37,240 nt of DNA from an uncultured Alphaproteobacteria bacterium (GCA_903912465.1 CAIWHQ010000023.1:1-37240), one strand, 5' to 3'; numbered from the stretch's first letter, positions 25,089 to 34,346 are shown. Numbers and translations: made by a program. Notes: generated by a model from the sequence alone, not told the origin.

Positions 25089-26108
25089 ATGAGCCACCAT
25101 CCTGACCCACGAACGTTCGGGGCGCTCGTTACGGTGCTTGCCCTGTTTCTAATCGGCGCGAAGAGTGTAACGGCCGAGAACCGAGCCGTCCTGCCCCGGC
25201 CATCTCTCAGCGATGACGTCGCGAACCCGGCGCTGATGCAGGGACTCATCCAGCGGAGCTTGCAGTCGGGGGGGCGCGAACGCACCTACTTCATCCACTT
25301 CCCCGCAGGTGACGCCGCAGCGCGGCCGGTGGTCATCGCCCTCCACGGCGGAAACGGCACCGCGCCCCGGAGGGCGCGACAAATGGGGTTCAACGCCATC
25401 GGTGAACGTGAGGGCTTCATCGCAGTCTATCCACAAGGGGTGAACTACGGCTGGAATGACGGTCGCGGGACACCCGATATGTTGAAACGCCAGGAGAGTG
25501 TCGACGACGTCGCCTTCTTCCGCGCCCTCATTGGAGAGTTAAGATCCCTCCCGCAGGTTGATCCTCGCCGAATTTACCTCGTCGGCGGCTCCAACGGCGG
25601 CATGATGATCCAGCGTCTTGCCTGCGAAGCTCCGCAGTTGATTGCGGCATCGGTCACCATGGTGGCGAGTCTGCCCGAGCCCCTCAGGGATACTTGCCGG
25701 CCAGACGTCCCCATGCCGATCTTGATGATGAACGGCACTGCGGACCCGCTTGTGCCCTACGGGGGTGGGGCCGTGGGCGGAGCTCGGGGAATGGACCAGG
25801 GTCGGGTCATTCCGGCAGAAGAGACGCTGGCGTTGTGGGTCAGGAACAACGGCTGCGCGGGTCCGCCCGAGCTCGGAACCCTGCCGGACCAGGATCCGGC
25901 GGACGGGATGACGACCGAGACCCGAACCTGGACCAAATGCAGGGACGGCGTGCAGGTCGTCTTCTTCCGCATGAATGGTGCGGGACATGGCCTGCCGGGG
26001 CGCTCCAGGACCAAGGCGGCGCTCGCGGAAGAGCTTGGCGGCCGGTCCACCAATGATTTCGACAGTAGCGAAGCGGCGTGGGATTTCCTCAAGCGCTTCC
26101 GTCGCTGA
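25089..26108 (+). CDS. Secreted esterase, LpqC / PHB-depolymerase type
   Basis: A 339-aa exported serine esterase. After a leader (FGALVTVLALFLIGAKSVTAE), it has VVIALHGGNG (oxyanion), the nucleophile elbow VGGSNGGMM, the acid in NGTADPLVPY and the His in GAGHGLPG, an intact triad arranged as in the COG3509 LpqC family. That family includes feruloyl and acetyl-xylan esterases and short-chain polyester hydrolases. ATG 25089 lies 64 bp after the TonB receptor stop; the ORF track begins inside that gene and is not credible. In the operon it may cleave an ester of the imported sulfated compound before or after desulfation. The ester type is not predictable here. Confidence 0.88.
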   Translation: MSHHPDPRTFGALVTVLALFLIGAKSVTAENRAVLPRPSLSDDVANPALMQGLIQRSLQSGGRERTYFIHFPAGDAAARPVVIALHGGNGTAPRRARQMGFNAIGEREGFIAVYPQGVNYGWNDGRGTPDMLKRQESVDDVAFFRALIGELRSLPQVDPRRIYLVGGSNGGMMIQRLACEAPQLIAASVTMVASLPEPLRDTCRPDVPMPILMMNGTADPLVPYGGGAVGGARGMDQGRVIPAEETLALWVRNNGCAGPPELGTLPDQDPADGMTTETRTWTKCRDGVQVVFFRMNGAGHGLPGRSRTKAALAEELGGRSTNDFDSSEAAWDFLKRFRR

Positions 26109-26160
26109 GTTCCAGGTTCCAAATTCGCGACCATGAGGGGAAGGCAGAAGGAAGCCGAAG

Positions 26161-27582
26161 ATGCGGATTCAGACACTCCTGGCGAGCCTCGCCGCCACAG
26201 CGGCTCTGAACCTAGGGGCCACGCCATCGGAAGCCGAGCAGAAGCCCCCGAACGTGGTGTTGATCGTCGCCGACGACCTGGGCGTCGGAGACCTTCGGTA
26301 TCTCCAACCTGGGCAATTCCCAACGCCGAACCTGGACCGCCTGGCGCGGGAGAGCACGGTCTTCAGCAACGGCTACATTACTGCCGCTGTCTGTAGCCCT
26401 TCGCGTGCAGGCCTTCAGACCGGCCGTTACCAGGCGAGGTTCGGGCATGACTTCAATCCGGGAAATGCTCGTGACCAGGTCGAGATGTCCCTGCCCGCAG
26501 ATGTTCCGACGATTGCCGAACGGTTGCAGCGCGCGGGTTACTTCACGGGCTTGGTCGGAAAGTGGCATCTCCAGGGACGTAGGCCGGGCGCCTCGCCACT
26601 CAAGCGGGGTTTTGACGAGTACTTCGGCTTTGCAAGCGGCGGTTCATACATTCTCCATCCGCGGGAAGGCGACCTGTTGCTTCGGACGGAAGGAGAGCCC
26701 CTGGAGCGTGTGCGTTCGCCGGGTTACACCCGGATGGGCGCCCCGGTAGAGATCGACGACTACCTCACGGATGTCCTCTCAGACGAAGCCCTTTCGTTCC
26801 TTGACAGAGCGGGCGGCCGGCAAAAGCCCTTCTTCCTGGTGCTGGCGCATCATGCGCCGCACGTGCCGCTTGAAGCCACCAAGGCCTATGTCGACAGAGT
26901 GGCGGGGATAAAGGATCCCAGGAAACGGGCCTACGCCGCCATGGTGACCGCCCTCGACGACAGCGTCGGGACCGTCCTCCGGGATCTTGATCGCCGGGGT
27001 TTGCGGGATGACACACTCGTCCTCTTCGTGAGCGACAACGGATGTCCGCCCTACATTGCCGAGGTCTGTTCCAATGCGCCGTTCAATGGACACAAGCGTG
27101 ATCTTGGGGAGGGAGGCATAAGGACCCCCTTCCTGATTCGCTGGCCGAAGGGCTGGAAGGCTCCTCGAACCTACTCACAGCCGGTGATTTCCCTAGATCT
27201 GGGGGCCACCATCCTTGGCGCCGCTGGTCTCGAAGACCAGGTGAAGGATATCGACGGGGTGAACCTGCGCGCGCCTGTCAGGAACCCTTCGACGCCCGCA
27301 CATGACGCCCTCTACTGGCGGGCCGGAACGGACTTCGCGATCCGGAAGGGAGACTGGAAGCTCATCGAAGTCGATCTCCCCGCCGGCGGACGGAAGACGT
27401 TTCTCTTCAACCTTCGGCGCGATCCCTCCGAGACAAGGGACCTTGCAGGATCCAACCCGGGCAAGGCGGAGGAGCTCAAGGCGCAATGGGACCGTTGGAA
27501 CGCAGGGAATACGCCCTCGCGAATGACCGGTCGGGTGACCACGACACGGATCGCCGGAGTCGAGGTCCTGGCCAGATACTGA
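26161..27582 (+). CDS. Exported sulfatase (Cys-type, S1 family)
   Basis: A 473-aa sulfatase, third of the locus. The signal peptide covers about residues 1-25 (MRIQTLLASLAATAALNLGA). It has metal-binding VVLIVADDLGVGD, the formylglycine motif CSPSR at Cys78 followed by AGLQTGR, GKWHLQG, the APHVPL His segment and FVSDNGCPP. It is more like the sulfatase at 18618 than the operon-leading one at 20212 (shared ITAAVC/VTAAVC, CSNAPFNGHK/CSNAPLSGHK blocks). It lies 52 bp after the esterase gene and 44 bp before the next hydrolase. Three sulfatases may act on different sulfate positions or on a family of related esters. Confidence 0.94.
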   Translation: MRIQTLLASLAATAALNLGATPSEAEQKPPNVVLIVADDLGVGDLRYLQPGQFPTPNLDRLARESTVFSNGYITAAVCSPSRAGLQTGRYQARFGHDFNPGNARDQVEMSLPADVPTIAERLQRAGYFTGLVGKWHLQGRRPGASPLKRGFDEYFGFASGGSYILHPREGDLLLRTEGEPLERVRSPGYTRMGAPVEIDDYLTDVLSDEALSFLDRAGGRQKPFFLVLAHHAPHVPLEATKAYVDRVAGIKDPRKRAYAAMVTALDDSVGTVLRDLDRRGLRDDTLVLFVSDNGCPPYIAEVCSNAPFNGHKRDLGEGGIRTPFLIRWPKGWKAPRTYSQPVISLDLGATILGAAGLEDQVKDIDGVNLRAPVRNPSTPAHDALYWRAGTDFAIRKGDWKLIEVDLPAGGRKTFLFNLRRDPSETRDLAGSNPGKAEELKAQWDRWNAGNTPSRMTGRVTTTRIAGVEVLARY

Positions 27583-27626
27583 GGCTTGAGGCGCGCCCGT
27601 CCGGGTGCAGGATAAGGAGCTGTACG

Positions 27627-28574
27627 ATGAAGCTATTGGCCGGTTTGGCGCTTGCAGTTGCACTTGTCTCACAGGCGGCATGGGCGGCCCCTGGCAGAAC
27701 GGTGACGGAAATCCAGATTCCGTCCGGGGATGGCCTCCAACTCAAGGCCGTTCTGAACCAGCCCCCGGGACCGGGCCCGTTCCCGACCGTCATTACCGTC
27801 CACGGCGGCAAGGGCGGAAGAGACTTCGCCTTCATCCGGACGCTTGCGACCCCTGAGGGGCCCAGCCCGTCGCCAACCGTCGAGATGCTGGATCGTAGCA
27901 ACTGGGCCATCCTCTCCATCGGCTATCGCGATGGTGCGATCCTCGGCGACGAGGAGGAAGATGTTATCGCGGCGCTTCGCTACGTGAAGCGGAACCCTTC
28001 CCTGGACAGGAGCCGCGTCGCCCTTCTCGGCGGCAGCCATGGCGGCAACCTCGTTCTTCGGACGGCGATCCGGACGGGGGATGAGGCGGCCTGCGTCGTC
28101 GCCGGTGCGCCTTGGATGACCAATCCGGATCTCTACCTCCGGGGCGATTTCGCCCGCCCGCCCCTCTCGGATATCCGTCCGGCAAGTGTCCAGTTCATGT
28201 CTTCGACCCGCAATGCGCTCTTGGCAGGCCTGACCGGCCGCGGCCTCGCTGGGGCCAAGCTCGACGAAGTCATCCGGGAAAAGAGCATAGAGCGGAACGC
28301 TGCGGACATCCGCATTCCCGCGCTATTCCTGATCAGCGAAGGCGACATCCAGGTCCCCGCCCGCCTGGTCGAGCCGACAATTGCCGTAATGCGCGCCGCC
28401 GGCGGTAAGGTGGAAGTTCTCAAGGTCAAGGAGAGTGGACACGGATACTACTGGGGCAGGCCAGGCGATGGCCTTCGAATCGAAGCGGCCCCCAAGACGC
28501 CGGAGCAACTGGCGGAAGAGGAACAGGGGCGGGCCGTTATCCAGGCCTTTCTGTCCAAGTGTCTGTCGCGCTAA
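27627..28574 (+). CDS. Secreted alpha/beta hydrolase (dienelactone-hydrolase/peptidase S9-like)
   Basis: A 315-aa exported hydrolase with signal peptide MKLLAGLALAVALVSQAAWA. The fold is marked by VITVHGGKGG (oxyanion), the nucleophile elbow LLGGSHGGNL, the acid in SEGDIQVPARL and the His in ESGHGYYW, so the triad is complete, in contrast to the minus-arm protein at 16747. ATG 27627 is chosen for AAGGAGC six bases upstream and because it opens the signal peptide; the ORF-track start lies inside the sulfatase gene. Likely an esterase or lactonase working with the LpqC-type enzyme in the periplasm. The substrate is unknown. Confidence 0.85.
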   Translation: MKLLAGLALAVALVSQAAWAAPGRTVTEIQIPSGDGLQLKAVLNQPPGPGPFPTVITVHGGKGGRDFAFIRTLATPEGPSPSPTVEMLDRSNWAILSIGYRDGAILGDEEEDVIAALRYVKRNPSLDRSRVALLGGSHGGNLVLRTAIRTGDEAACVVAGAPWMTNPDLYLRGDFARPPLSDIRPASVQFMSSTRNALLAGLTGRGLAGAKLDEVIREKSIERNAADIRIPALFLISEGDIQVPARLVEPTIAVMRAAGGKVEVLKVKESGHGYYWGRPGDGLRIEAAPKTPEQLAEEEQGRAVIQAFLSKCLSR

Positions 28575-28655
28575 AATCCCGGCGTCGGGTTCCGAGGCCG
28601 TTTGCGGCTTGGGCATCCACGGCGTCGTGATGCGCCCACCTGCCGGAAGCCTCTC

Positions 28656-29582
28656 ATGAGTTGCTGCGCCCCTCATTCGCCTCGCCCGGAAGCGGGGATG
28701 AAGGACCACAACCTTCGAAGAGAGCAAGGCGTCGGTTTCGACTGGCTCCCGATCCCTGGAGGCTCCTACCTGCTGGGTGGCGAGGATGCAGACGCCAACC
28801 CAGAGGACGGCGAAGGACCACCGCGGCGGGTCACCCTGTCTGGCTTCAGCATTTCGGCGACCACAGTGACGAACGCCCAGTTCGCCGAGTTTGTGAAGGC
28901 GACCGGGTACCGGACGGAAGCGGAGCGGTTCGGGTCTTCCCTCGTCTTTCACACCCTGGTTTCGCGCCGGGTGACCAAGAGCGTACGGCGGCGCATCGAC
29001 GGCTCGCCCTGGTGGTGGGAGGTCCCGGACGCCTGCTGGCGCTGGCCGGCTGGGAGGGGAAGCCATGTCCTGCTCAAGACTGAACACCCCGTTGTCCACG
29101 TCTCTTGGAATGACGCCTGCGCCTATTGCGAATGGGCAGGCGTCCGGCTGCCCACGGAGGCGCAGTGGGAGGCGGCGGCGAGGGGCGGTCTCGTCGGCGC
29201 CCGGTATCCCTGGGGCGATGATCTAACCCCCGGCGGCACCCACATGTGCAACATCTGGCAGGGTGCCTTTCCGCAGGCAGACACCGCAGAAGACGGTCAT
29301 CATGGCACCTGCCCCGTGAAGAGTTTCCCGCCGAACGGATTTGGGCTCTTCGAGGTCGCGGGCAATGTCTGGGAGTGGTGCAGAGATGTCTGGACGGCTC
29401 AACCGGACCCAAGGCGGGCCGGCCTAGACCCTGTCGGCCCCCCGGATGGATCGCACCGCGTCATTCGTGGCGGCTCATTCCTTTGTCACGCCAGCCACTG
29501 CAACCGCTACCGGGTAGCGGCCCGCTCGGCCAATACGCCCGAAAGCGCCACATCGAACACCGGTTTCCGGGTCGTCGGCTAG
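28656..29582 (+). CDS. Formylglycine-generating enzyme (sulfatase-activating)
   Basis: A 308-aa copper-dependent oxidase that converts the Cys of CxPSR motifs to formylglycine. The FGE/SUMF1 fold is shown by FDWLPIPGGSYLLGG, HPVVHVSWNDACAYCEWAG, RLPTEAQWEAAARGG, GNVWEWC and the C-terminal RVIRGGSFLCHASHC-NRYR block. The two active-site cysteines (C277 and C282) keep the C-x4-C spacing of human FGE, which separates it from sulfur-amino-acid EgtB relatives and from FGE-like proteins without copper. ATG 28656 opens MSCCAPHSPRPEAG, a start common in this family. It is the last gene of the plus operon, and its targets are most likely the three sulfatases nearby. No signal peptide is seen, so modification probably precedes export. 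Confidence 0.95.
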   Translation: MSCCAPHSPRPEAGMKDHNLRREQGVGFDWLPIPGGSYLLGGEDADANPEDGEGPPRRVTLSGFSISATTVTNAQFAEFVKATGYRTEAERFGSSLVFHTLVSRRVTKSVRRRIDGSPWWWEVPDACWRWPAGRGSHVLLKTEHPVVHVSWNDACAYCEWAGVRLPTEAQWEAAARGGLVGARYPWGDDLTPGGTHMCNIWQGAFPQADTAEDGHHGTCPVKSFPPNGFGLFEVAGNVWEWCRDVWTAQPDPRRAGLDPVGPPDGSHRVIRGGSFLCHASHCNRYRVAARSANTPESATSNTGFRVVG

Positions 29583-29931
29583 CTGCCTGTACCCGGCGTT
29601 CGACGCCTTGCTGGCGGCCCGGCAGCACCCGGGCTCCGAAGGAAATCGCGTTTCGGCCCATCCTCGTCTAACTTCCGTTCCGGACTGGGCCCGACCCGAA
29701 GACAACGCGGCGGATATCGCGGTGCCTCGTCAGGTTTCTGAGCTTCCGCGCCTGCACCTGATCCCAGCCTTTCAGGCAGCCCCCGGAGACGCGCCCCCTT
29801 TCCGGGACCAAACCGCCCCTCGAACCCCGCGCCCAGGGGCGTCTCCACAGACGGTTCGGGCGCGAATAGGCCCGCAGGTTCCGCGACATGTCCGAACCCA
29901 TCTGCACAGGCAGGGATGTCGGAAGGGTGGG
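29583..29931. other. Intergenic stretch without a gene, left of the tRNA-Ser 3' end
   Basis: About 350 bp with no protein-like ORF; the ORFs listed here on both strands are Pro/Arg/Gly-rich shadows. Near the tRNA, TTCC(GC)GACAT at about 29878 and ATGTCGGAA at about 29917 form an interrupted inverted repeat that may end tRNA transcription. The GGGTGGCGGTG core of the direct repeats overlaps the tRNA 3' end. Confidence 0.5.
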
Positions 29932-30021
29932 TGGCGGTGACGCAGGGATTCGAACCCTGGATACCCTTTCGGGTATGACGATTTAGCAAACCGTTGCCTT
30001 CAGCCACTCGGCCACGTCACC
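29932..30021 (-). tRNA. tRNA-Ser (anticodon GCU)
   Basis: The minus strand folds into a class II tRNA of 90 nt. It has a 7-bp acceptor stem GGTGACG/CGTCACC, a D arm around TGGCCGAGTGG, the anticodon loop TTGCTAA with GCT, a long variable arm TACCC-GAAA-GGGTA, a T arm containing GGTTCGAATCC, discriminator G and an encoded CCA. It reads AGC/AGU codons. Its 3' end faces the accessory region, the orientation used by tRNA-targeting integrases. Confidence 0.97.
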
Positions 30022-30076
30022 AGTCCCCGGCGGGGAGCGCCTCTCTTAGCCGAAGGCGGCGGCGCGGCGCAACGTC

Positions 30077-30931
30077 CTACATGCCCCGCCGGACGGGGCG
30101 CAGGTCGGGGAAGTCGGGCTCGCGCCCATCCTGACGGGCCTTGAAAGTCTCGGCCATGTCGGCCGACGGGAACATGCCCGTCTGCCAGACCCGCAGGTAC
30201 TCCAGGGCGGTCTCGGTGTCGTGCTCGCGGGCGTAGTTGATCATCACCTTGGAGCCGGCCACCGCCAGGGGCGACTTGGACGCGATCTCCCGGGCGGTTG
30301 ACAGGGCATGGGCCAGGAGGGTCTCCGGGTCCGGCAGGACCGTGTTGACGAGGCCGATCTCCTGGGCCTGCCCGGCCGATAGGCGTCGACCGGTGTAGGC
30401 CAGCTCGCGCACCCAGCCCTGGGGGATGAGGCGGCAGAGCCGGGGGAAGGTACCGGCATCGGCGGTCATGCCGATGTTGATCTCCTGGATGCAGAAGAAG
30501 GCGTCGGCACTGGCATACCGGATGTCGCAGGCCGAGGTCAGGTCGACGCCGCCGCCGACGCAGGCGCCCTGCACCGCGACGATGACCGGCATCCGGGCCC
30601 GGTCGAGGCAGGAAAACGTATCCTGCAGCGACTCCAGGTGGGCCCTGGAGGCCTCTCCGGCGATGTCAGCGCGAACCGGGCCGGAGCCACCGCCGACCCC
30701 GTCGAAGTTCTGGAGGTCCATGCCGGCCGAGAAATGGCGGCCGGCGGCAGAGATCACGATCACCCGGGCCCGGGCGTTGTCGCTGATGTCGTCCACGATG
30801 GCCGGCAGTTCATTCCAGAACGCCCGGTTCATGGCGTTGAAGGCCTCGGGCCGGTTGAGGCGGATGTGCGCCACCCGGTCCTGGAGGGTCACCTCGAAGC
30901 AGGTCCAGGCCGTCTCGAACGCCGATGCCAT
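30077..30931 (-). CDS. Enoyl-CoA hydratase/isomerase (dienoyl-CoA isomerase-like)
   Basis: A 284-aa crotonase-fold enzyme. The oxyanion-hole segments are AAGRHFSAGMDL and VQGACVGGGVDLTSACDIRYAS. The active-site region CIQEINIGMTADAGTFPRL keeps the Glu and Asp arrangement of delta3,5-delta2,4-dienoyl-CoA isomerase (rat E196 and D204), and GGGVD provides the third acid. Isomerase function is therefore more likely than hydratase. It would process dienoyl-CoA intermediates in unsaturated fatty-acid beta-oxidation. It lies 23 bp after gatB on the same strand, possibly cotranscribed by position only. Confidence 0.92.
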   Translation of the reverse strand: MASAFETAWTCFEVTLQDRVAHIRLNRPEAFNAMNRAFWNELPAIVDDISDNARARVIVISAAGRHFSAGMDLQNFDGVGGGSGPVRADIAGEASRAHLESLQDTFSCLDRARMPVIVAVQGACVGGGVDLTSACDIRYASADAFFCIQEINIGMTADAGTFPRLCRLIPQGWVRELAYTGRRLSAGQAQEIGLVNTVLPDPETLLAHALSTAREIASKSPLAVAGSKVMINYAREHDTETALEYLRVWQTGMFPSADMAETFKARQDGREPDFPDLRPVRRGM

Positions 30932-30954
30932 GTCGCGTCTCCCTGTCGGTGGCT

Positions 30955-32415
30955 TCAGGCGCCGAGCTTGGACCTGAGGATCTGGTTCACCGCCCCGGGG
31001 TTGGCCTTGCCACCGGTCGCCTTCATGACCTGGCCGACGAACCAGCCGATGGCCTGGGGCTTCTCGCGGACCGCAGCCGCCTGATCAGGGTTCTCTGCGA
31101 TGAGTTGCTCGACCAGGGCCTCCAGGGCACCGGTGTCCGAAACCTGCTGCAGGCCCTGGGCCTCGACGACCGCGCGGGGACGTCCGTCGCCAGCCCACAT
31201 CCGCTCGAAGACGTCCTTGGCGATCTTGGAGGAGATCACGCCCTCCTCGATCAGGGCGACAAGCTCGGAGATCTCGTCCGGCGCAATCGGGCTCTCGGAG
31301 ATGGGTGTTCCGGCGGCCGTGAGGCGGGCAGCCAGGTCATTGGTGACCCAGTTGGCCACCAGCTTGGCGTCCCGGCCCGCTGCAGCGGCCTCGTAAAAGT
31401 CGGCCCGGGCCTGCTCGCTGATCAGCACGCCGGCATCATAGGCAGTGAGCCCATACTGCTCCTGGAAGCGGGCCTTCTTGGCGTCGGGCAGTTCGGGCAG
31501 GCTGGCCTCGATCGCCTTTACCCAGGCCGGGTCCAGAACCAGGGGAAGAAGGTCGGGATCCGGGAAGTAGCGATAGTCGTGGGCGTCTTCCTTGGACCGC
31601 ATGGAGCGGGTCTCGCCCTTCACTGGGTCAAAGAGACGGGTTTCCTGGTGGATGTGGCCGCCGTCCTCGAGGATCTCGATCTGGCGACGGGCCTCGTACT
31701 CGATGGCCTGCTGGATGAAGCGGTAGGAGTTGACGTTCTTGATCTCGCAGCGGGTTCCCAGGCCCTCGCCCGGCCTGCGGACCGAGACGTTGACGTCGGC
31801 GCGCAGGTTGCCCTTCTCCATGTCGCCGTCGCAGGTCCCGAGATAGACCAGGATGGTACGGAGCTTCTTGACGTAGGCCGCCGCCTCTTCCGACGAGCGC
31901 ATATCCGGCCGGGAGACGATCTCCATCAGGGCCGTGCCGGACCTGTTGAGATCCACAAAGGTCGAATCGGGATCCTGGTCGTGGAGGCTCTTGCCGGCAT
32001 CCTGCTCGAGATGCAGGCGCTCGATCCCCACGGTGAAGCTGGTGCCGTCATCACGTTCGACCAGGACCTCGCCCTCGCCGACAATGGGATCCTTGAACTG
32101 GCTGATCTGGTAGCCCTGGGGCAGGTCGGGATAGAAATAGTTCTTCCGGTCGAACCGGCTGGTCAGATTGATCTGAGCCCTCAGGCCCAACCCGGTGCGG
32201 ACGGCCTGCTCGACGCAGAATCCGTTCAGGACCGGCAGCATGCCCGGCATGGCTGCGTCCACCAGGCTGACCTGCGCATTTGGGCCGGCCCCAAAGCCGA
32301 CGGCTGCGCCGGAGAAGAGCTTGGCCTGGGAGGCCACCTGGGCGTGGACCTCAAGTCCCAGGACGATTTCCCACGGCCCGGTCCGGCCCTCGATCAATTT
32401 GGATGCTTCGCTCAT
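30955..32415 (-). CDS. gatB: Asp-tRNA(Asn)/Glu-tRNA(Gln) amidotransferase subunit B
   Basis: The 486-aa GatB subunit phosphorylates and positions misacylated Glu-tRNA(Gln) or Asp-tRNA(Asn) for amidation with ammonia from GatA. Recognisable are the N-terminal [13 protein letters not shown], the [16 protein letters not shown] kinase-like motif, [17 protein letters not shown]-type text ([10 protein letters not shown]) and CEIKNVNS, followed by the helical and YqeY-like tail ([19 protein letters not shown]). Length is normal. It is separated from gatA-gatC by a small gene on the opposite strand, so it has its own promoter in the 116-bp divergent region. Confidence 0.98.
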   Translation of the reverse strand: MSEASKLIEGRTGPWEIVLGLEVHAQVASQAKLFSGAAVGFGAGPNAQVSLVDAAMPGMLPVLNGFCVEQAVRTGLGLRAQINLTSRFDRKNYFYPDLPQGYQISQFKDPIVGEGEVLVERDDGTSFTVGIERLHLEQDAGKSLHDQDPDSTFVDLNRSGTALMEIVSRPDMRSSEEAAAYVKKLRTILVYLGTCDGDMEKGNLRADVNVSVRRPGEGLGTRCEIKNVNSYRFIQQAIEYEARRQIEILEDGGHIHQETRLFDPVKGETRSMRSKEDAHDYRYFPDPDLLPLVLDPAWVKAIEASLPELPDAKKARFQEQYGLTAYDAGVLISEQARADFYEAAAAGRDAKLVANWVTNDLAARLTAAGTPISESPIAPDEISELVALIEEGVISSKIAKDVFERMWAGDGRPRAVVEAQGLQQVSDTGALEALVEQLIAENPDQAAAVREKPQAIGWFVGQVMKATGGKANPGAVNQILRSKLGA

Positions 32416-32531
32416 GCTCCCTGTTTAGATCGGGCGAGTTCCCTGCGAAAGCCTCTTGCGCTCCCGACCAGTCTGTCTTCAACCTCCGGCCCCAGAGCCC
32501 GGGAAGGACCCCGCGCGCCTGGAGACCAAAA

Positions 32532-32861
32532 ATGAAGAAGACCCTGATCGCCGGCCTGGCCGGCCTGTCCCTCGCCTTCGCCGCCATGCCCGCCCTTGCG
32601 GATGGCAAGAAGTCCGTGGACGCAACGCCGATCGCAGAGCTTGCGGCGGATCCGACCTCCAAGGCCATCCTGGTCAAGGAACTGGGGGATGTGACCCAGC
32701 ATCCGGCCTATGACCAGTTCAAGGGCATGACCCTGCGCCAGCTGCAGCCGATGGCCAGCAACATGCTGACGGAAGAAAAGCTCGTGGCCATCCAGGCCGC
32801 CCTGAATGCAGCCCCCCAGGGCTCGGCCCCGGCCCCGGCTGGCAAGACTTCGTCGAAGTAA
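32532..32861 (+). CDS. Small secreted protein of unknown function
   Basis: A 109-aa product with a clear Sec signal peptide (MKKTLIAGLAGLSLAFAAMPALA, cleaved before DGKK). The mature part is mostly helical and charged, with HPAYDQFKGMTLRQL and MLTEEKLVAIQAAL, and a Pro/Ala/Gly/Ser-rich tail. GGAG lies seven bases before ATG 32532; the ORF-track start upstream overlaps gatB and is not credible. I do not recognise a family. It stands between gatB and gatA in the opposite orientation. Confidence 0.78.
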   Translation: MKKTLIAGLAGLSLAFAAMPALADGKKSVDATPIAELAADPTSKAILVKELGDVTQHPAYDQFKGMTLRQLQPMASNMLTEEKLVAIQAALNAAPQGSAPAPAGKTSSK

Positions 32862-32877
32862 GCCCCTAAGGGGTTAC
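32858..32877. terminator. Compact near-palindrome between converging stop codons
   Basis: GTAAGCCCCTAAGGGGTTAC folds on itself (GTAA/TTAC and CCC/GGG with two mismatches) and contains the TAA stops of both the small secreted protein and gatA. It may act as a short bidirectional terminator; the lack of T-runs keeps confidence low. Confidence 0.35.
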
Positions 32878-34346
32878 CACCAGCGCGCGGGCTTCGACGA
32901 GAAGCCCGCCGCTTTCTCGATGGCGCCGCCCAGCGAGAACAGCAGGCCCTCATCAAGGGGGCGACCGATCAGCTGCAGGCCGAGGGGCAAGCCCTGGGCG
33001 TCCAGCCCCGCGGGAACGCTCATCCCCGGCAGGCCGGCCAGGTTCACCGTCACCGTAAAGATGTCGTTCAGGTACATGGCGACCGGATCGTCCGCATTCT
33101 CGCCCAGGGCGAAGGCGGCGGAGGGTGCCGTGGGCGTCAGCAGGGCGTCGACCTTGCCAAAGGCCTCCGTGAAGTCGTCCGCAATACGCCGGCGTACCTT
33201 GAGCGCGCGCAGGTAGTAGGCGTCGTAGTAGCCGGCTGACAACACGTAGGTGCCGATCAGGATCCGACGCTTGACCTCTTCCCCGAAACCGGCGGCCCGG
33301 GACTTCTCGTAGGTTTCCGTCAGGTTCCCGCCTTCGACCCTGAGGCCGTAGCGCATGCCGTCATAGCGGGCGAGGTTGGAGGACGCCTCAGCGGGGGCGA
33401 CGATGTAATAGGCCGGCAGGGCATAGCGGGTATGCGGCAGGGAGACCTCGACGATCTCGCACCCGGCGTCACGCAGCCAGGCGATCCCCTGCTCCCACAG
33501 CGCGTCGATCTCAGGGGACATGCCGTCGACCCGGTACTCCTTGGGCACGCCGATCCGGAGCCCCTTGACCGACTTTCCAACGAAGGCCGGGAAGTCAGGA
33601 ACCTCGGTGTTCAGGCTGGTGGAGTCCTTGGGGTCATGCCCGGACATGGACTGCAGGAGGATGGCCGCGTCCTCTACCGTCCGGGCGATGGGTCCGGCCT
33701 GGTCGAGCGAGGAGGCGAAGGCGACCACGCCCCAGCGGGAACAACGTCCGTAGGTGGGCTTGATCCCCACTGTGCCCGTGAAGGCCGCAGGCTGGCGGAT
33801 CGAGCCGCCGGTGTCGGTGGCCGTCGCCCCAAGGCAGAGGCCCGCCGCGACGGCGGCCGCGGAGCCGCCCGAGGACCCGCCGGGCGTAAGGGGCGCGTCG
33901 TCGCCCTGGCGTCGCCAGGGGCTGACCACGGGCCCGAAGGCCGAGGTTTCGTTGGACGAGCCCATGGCGAACTCATCCAGGTTCAGCTTGCCCAGCATGA
34001 CCGCGCCGTCGCGCCAGAGCTGGGAGGTTACAGTGGACTCATAGGTCGGCGTGAAGCCGCCCAGGATCCGGCTGCCGGCGGTGGTCCGCACACCCTCGGT
34101 GCAGAACAGGTCCTTGATCCCGAGAGGAACGCCATCAAGCGGGCCAGCCTCGGCTGAGGCGCGGCGATGGTCCGAGGCGCGCGCCATTTCGAGCGCCTTC
34201 TCGGGGGTCTCGAGGACGAAGGCGTTCAGGGGCCGGGCGGCCTCAACGGCGGCGATGTACTCGCCTGTGAGTTCCTCGGACGAAATCTTCCGGGTCCCGA
34301 GGGCGTCGAGGGCCTGGCGCAGGGTCAGGTCGGTAAGTCCGGACAT
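32874..34346 (-). CDS. gatA: Asp-tRNA(Asn)/Glu-tRNA(Gln) amidotransferase subunit A
   Basis: The 490-aa GatA glutaminase/amidase subunit. The Ser-cisSer-Lys amidase signature is present: Lys in [29 protein letters not shown], and the nucleophile region [15 protein letters not shown] followed by [13 protein letters not shown]. It releases ammonia from glutamine and channels it to GatB. The start is ATG 34346, overlapping the gatC stop (TGATG); the ORF track uses a GTG one codon earlier. It is translationally coupled to gatC. Confidence 0.98.
   Translation of the reverse strand: MSGLTDLTLRQALDALGTRKISSEELTGEYIAAVEAARPLNAFVLETPEKALEMARASDHRRASAEAGPLDGVPLGIKDLFCTEGVRTTAGSRILGGFTPTYESTVTSQLWRDGAVMLGKLNLDEFAMGSSNETSAFGPVVSPWRRQGDDAPLTPGGSSGGSAAAVAAGLCLGATATDTGGSIRQPAAFTGTVGIKPTYGRCSRWGVVAFASSLDQAGPIARTVEDAAILLQSMSGHDPKDSTSLNTEVPDFPAFVGKSVKGLRIGVPKEYRVDGMSPEIDALWEQGIAWLRDAGCEIVEVSLPHTRYALPAYYIVAPAEASSNLARYDGMRYGLRVEGGNLTETYEKSRAAGFGEEVKRRILIGTYVLSAGYYDAYYLRALKVRRRIADDFTEAFGKVDALLTPTAPSAAFALGENADDPVAMYLNDIFTVTVNLAGLPGMSVPAGLDAQGLPLGLQLIGRPLDEGLLFSLGGAIEKAAGFSSKPARWW

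Noticed and set aside
29579-30007. 142-aa minus-strand ORF
   Set aside because: It runs through the tRNA-Ser gene and is Pro/Arg-rich; not a protein gene.
30925-32535. 536-aa plus-strand ORF opposite gatB
   Set aside because: Antisense shadow of a conserved gene; Leu/Gly/Asp repeats and no start signal.
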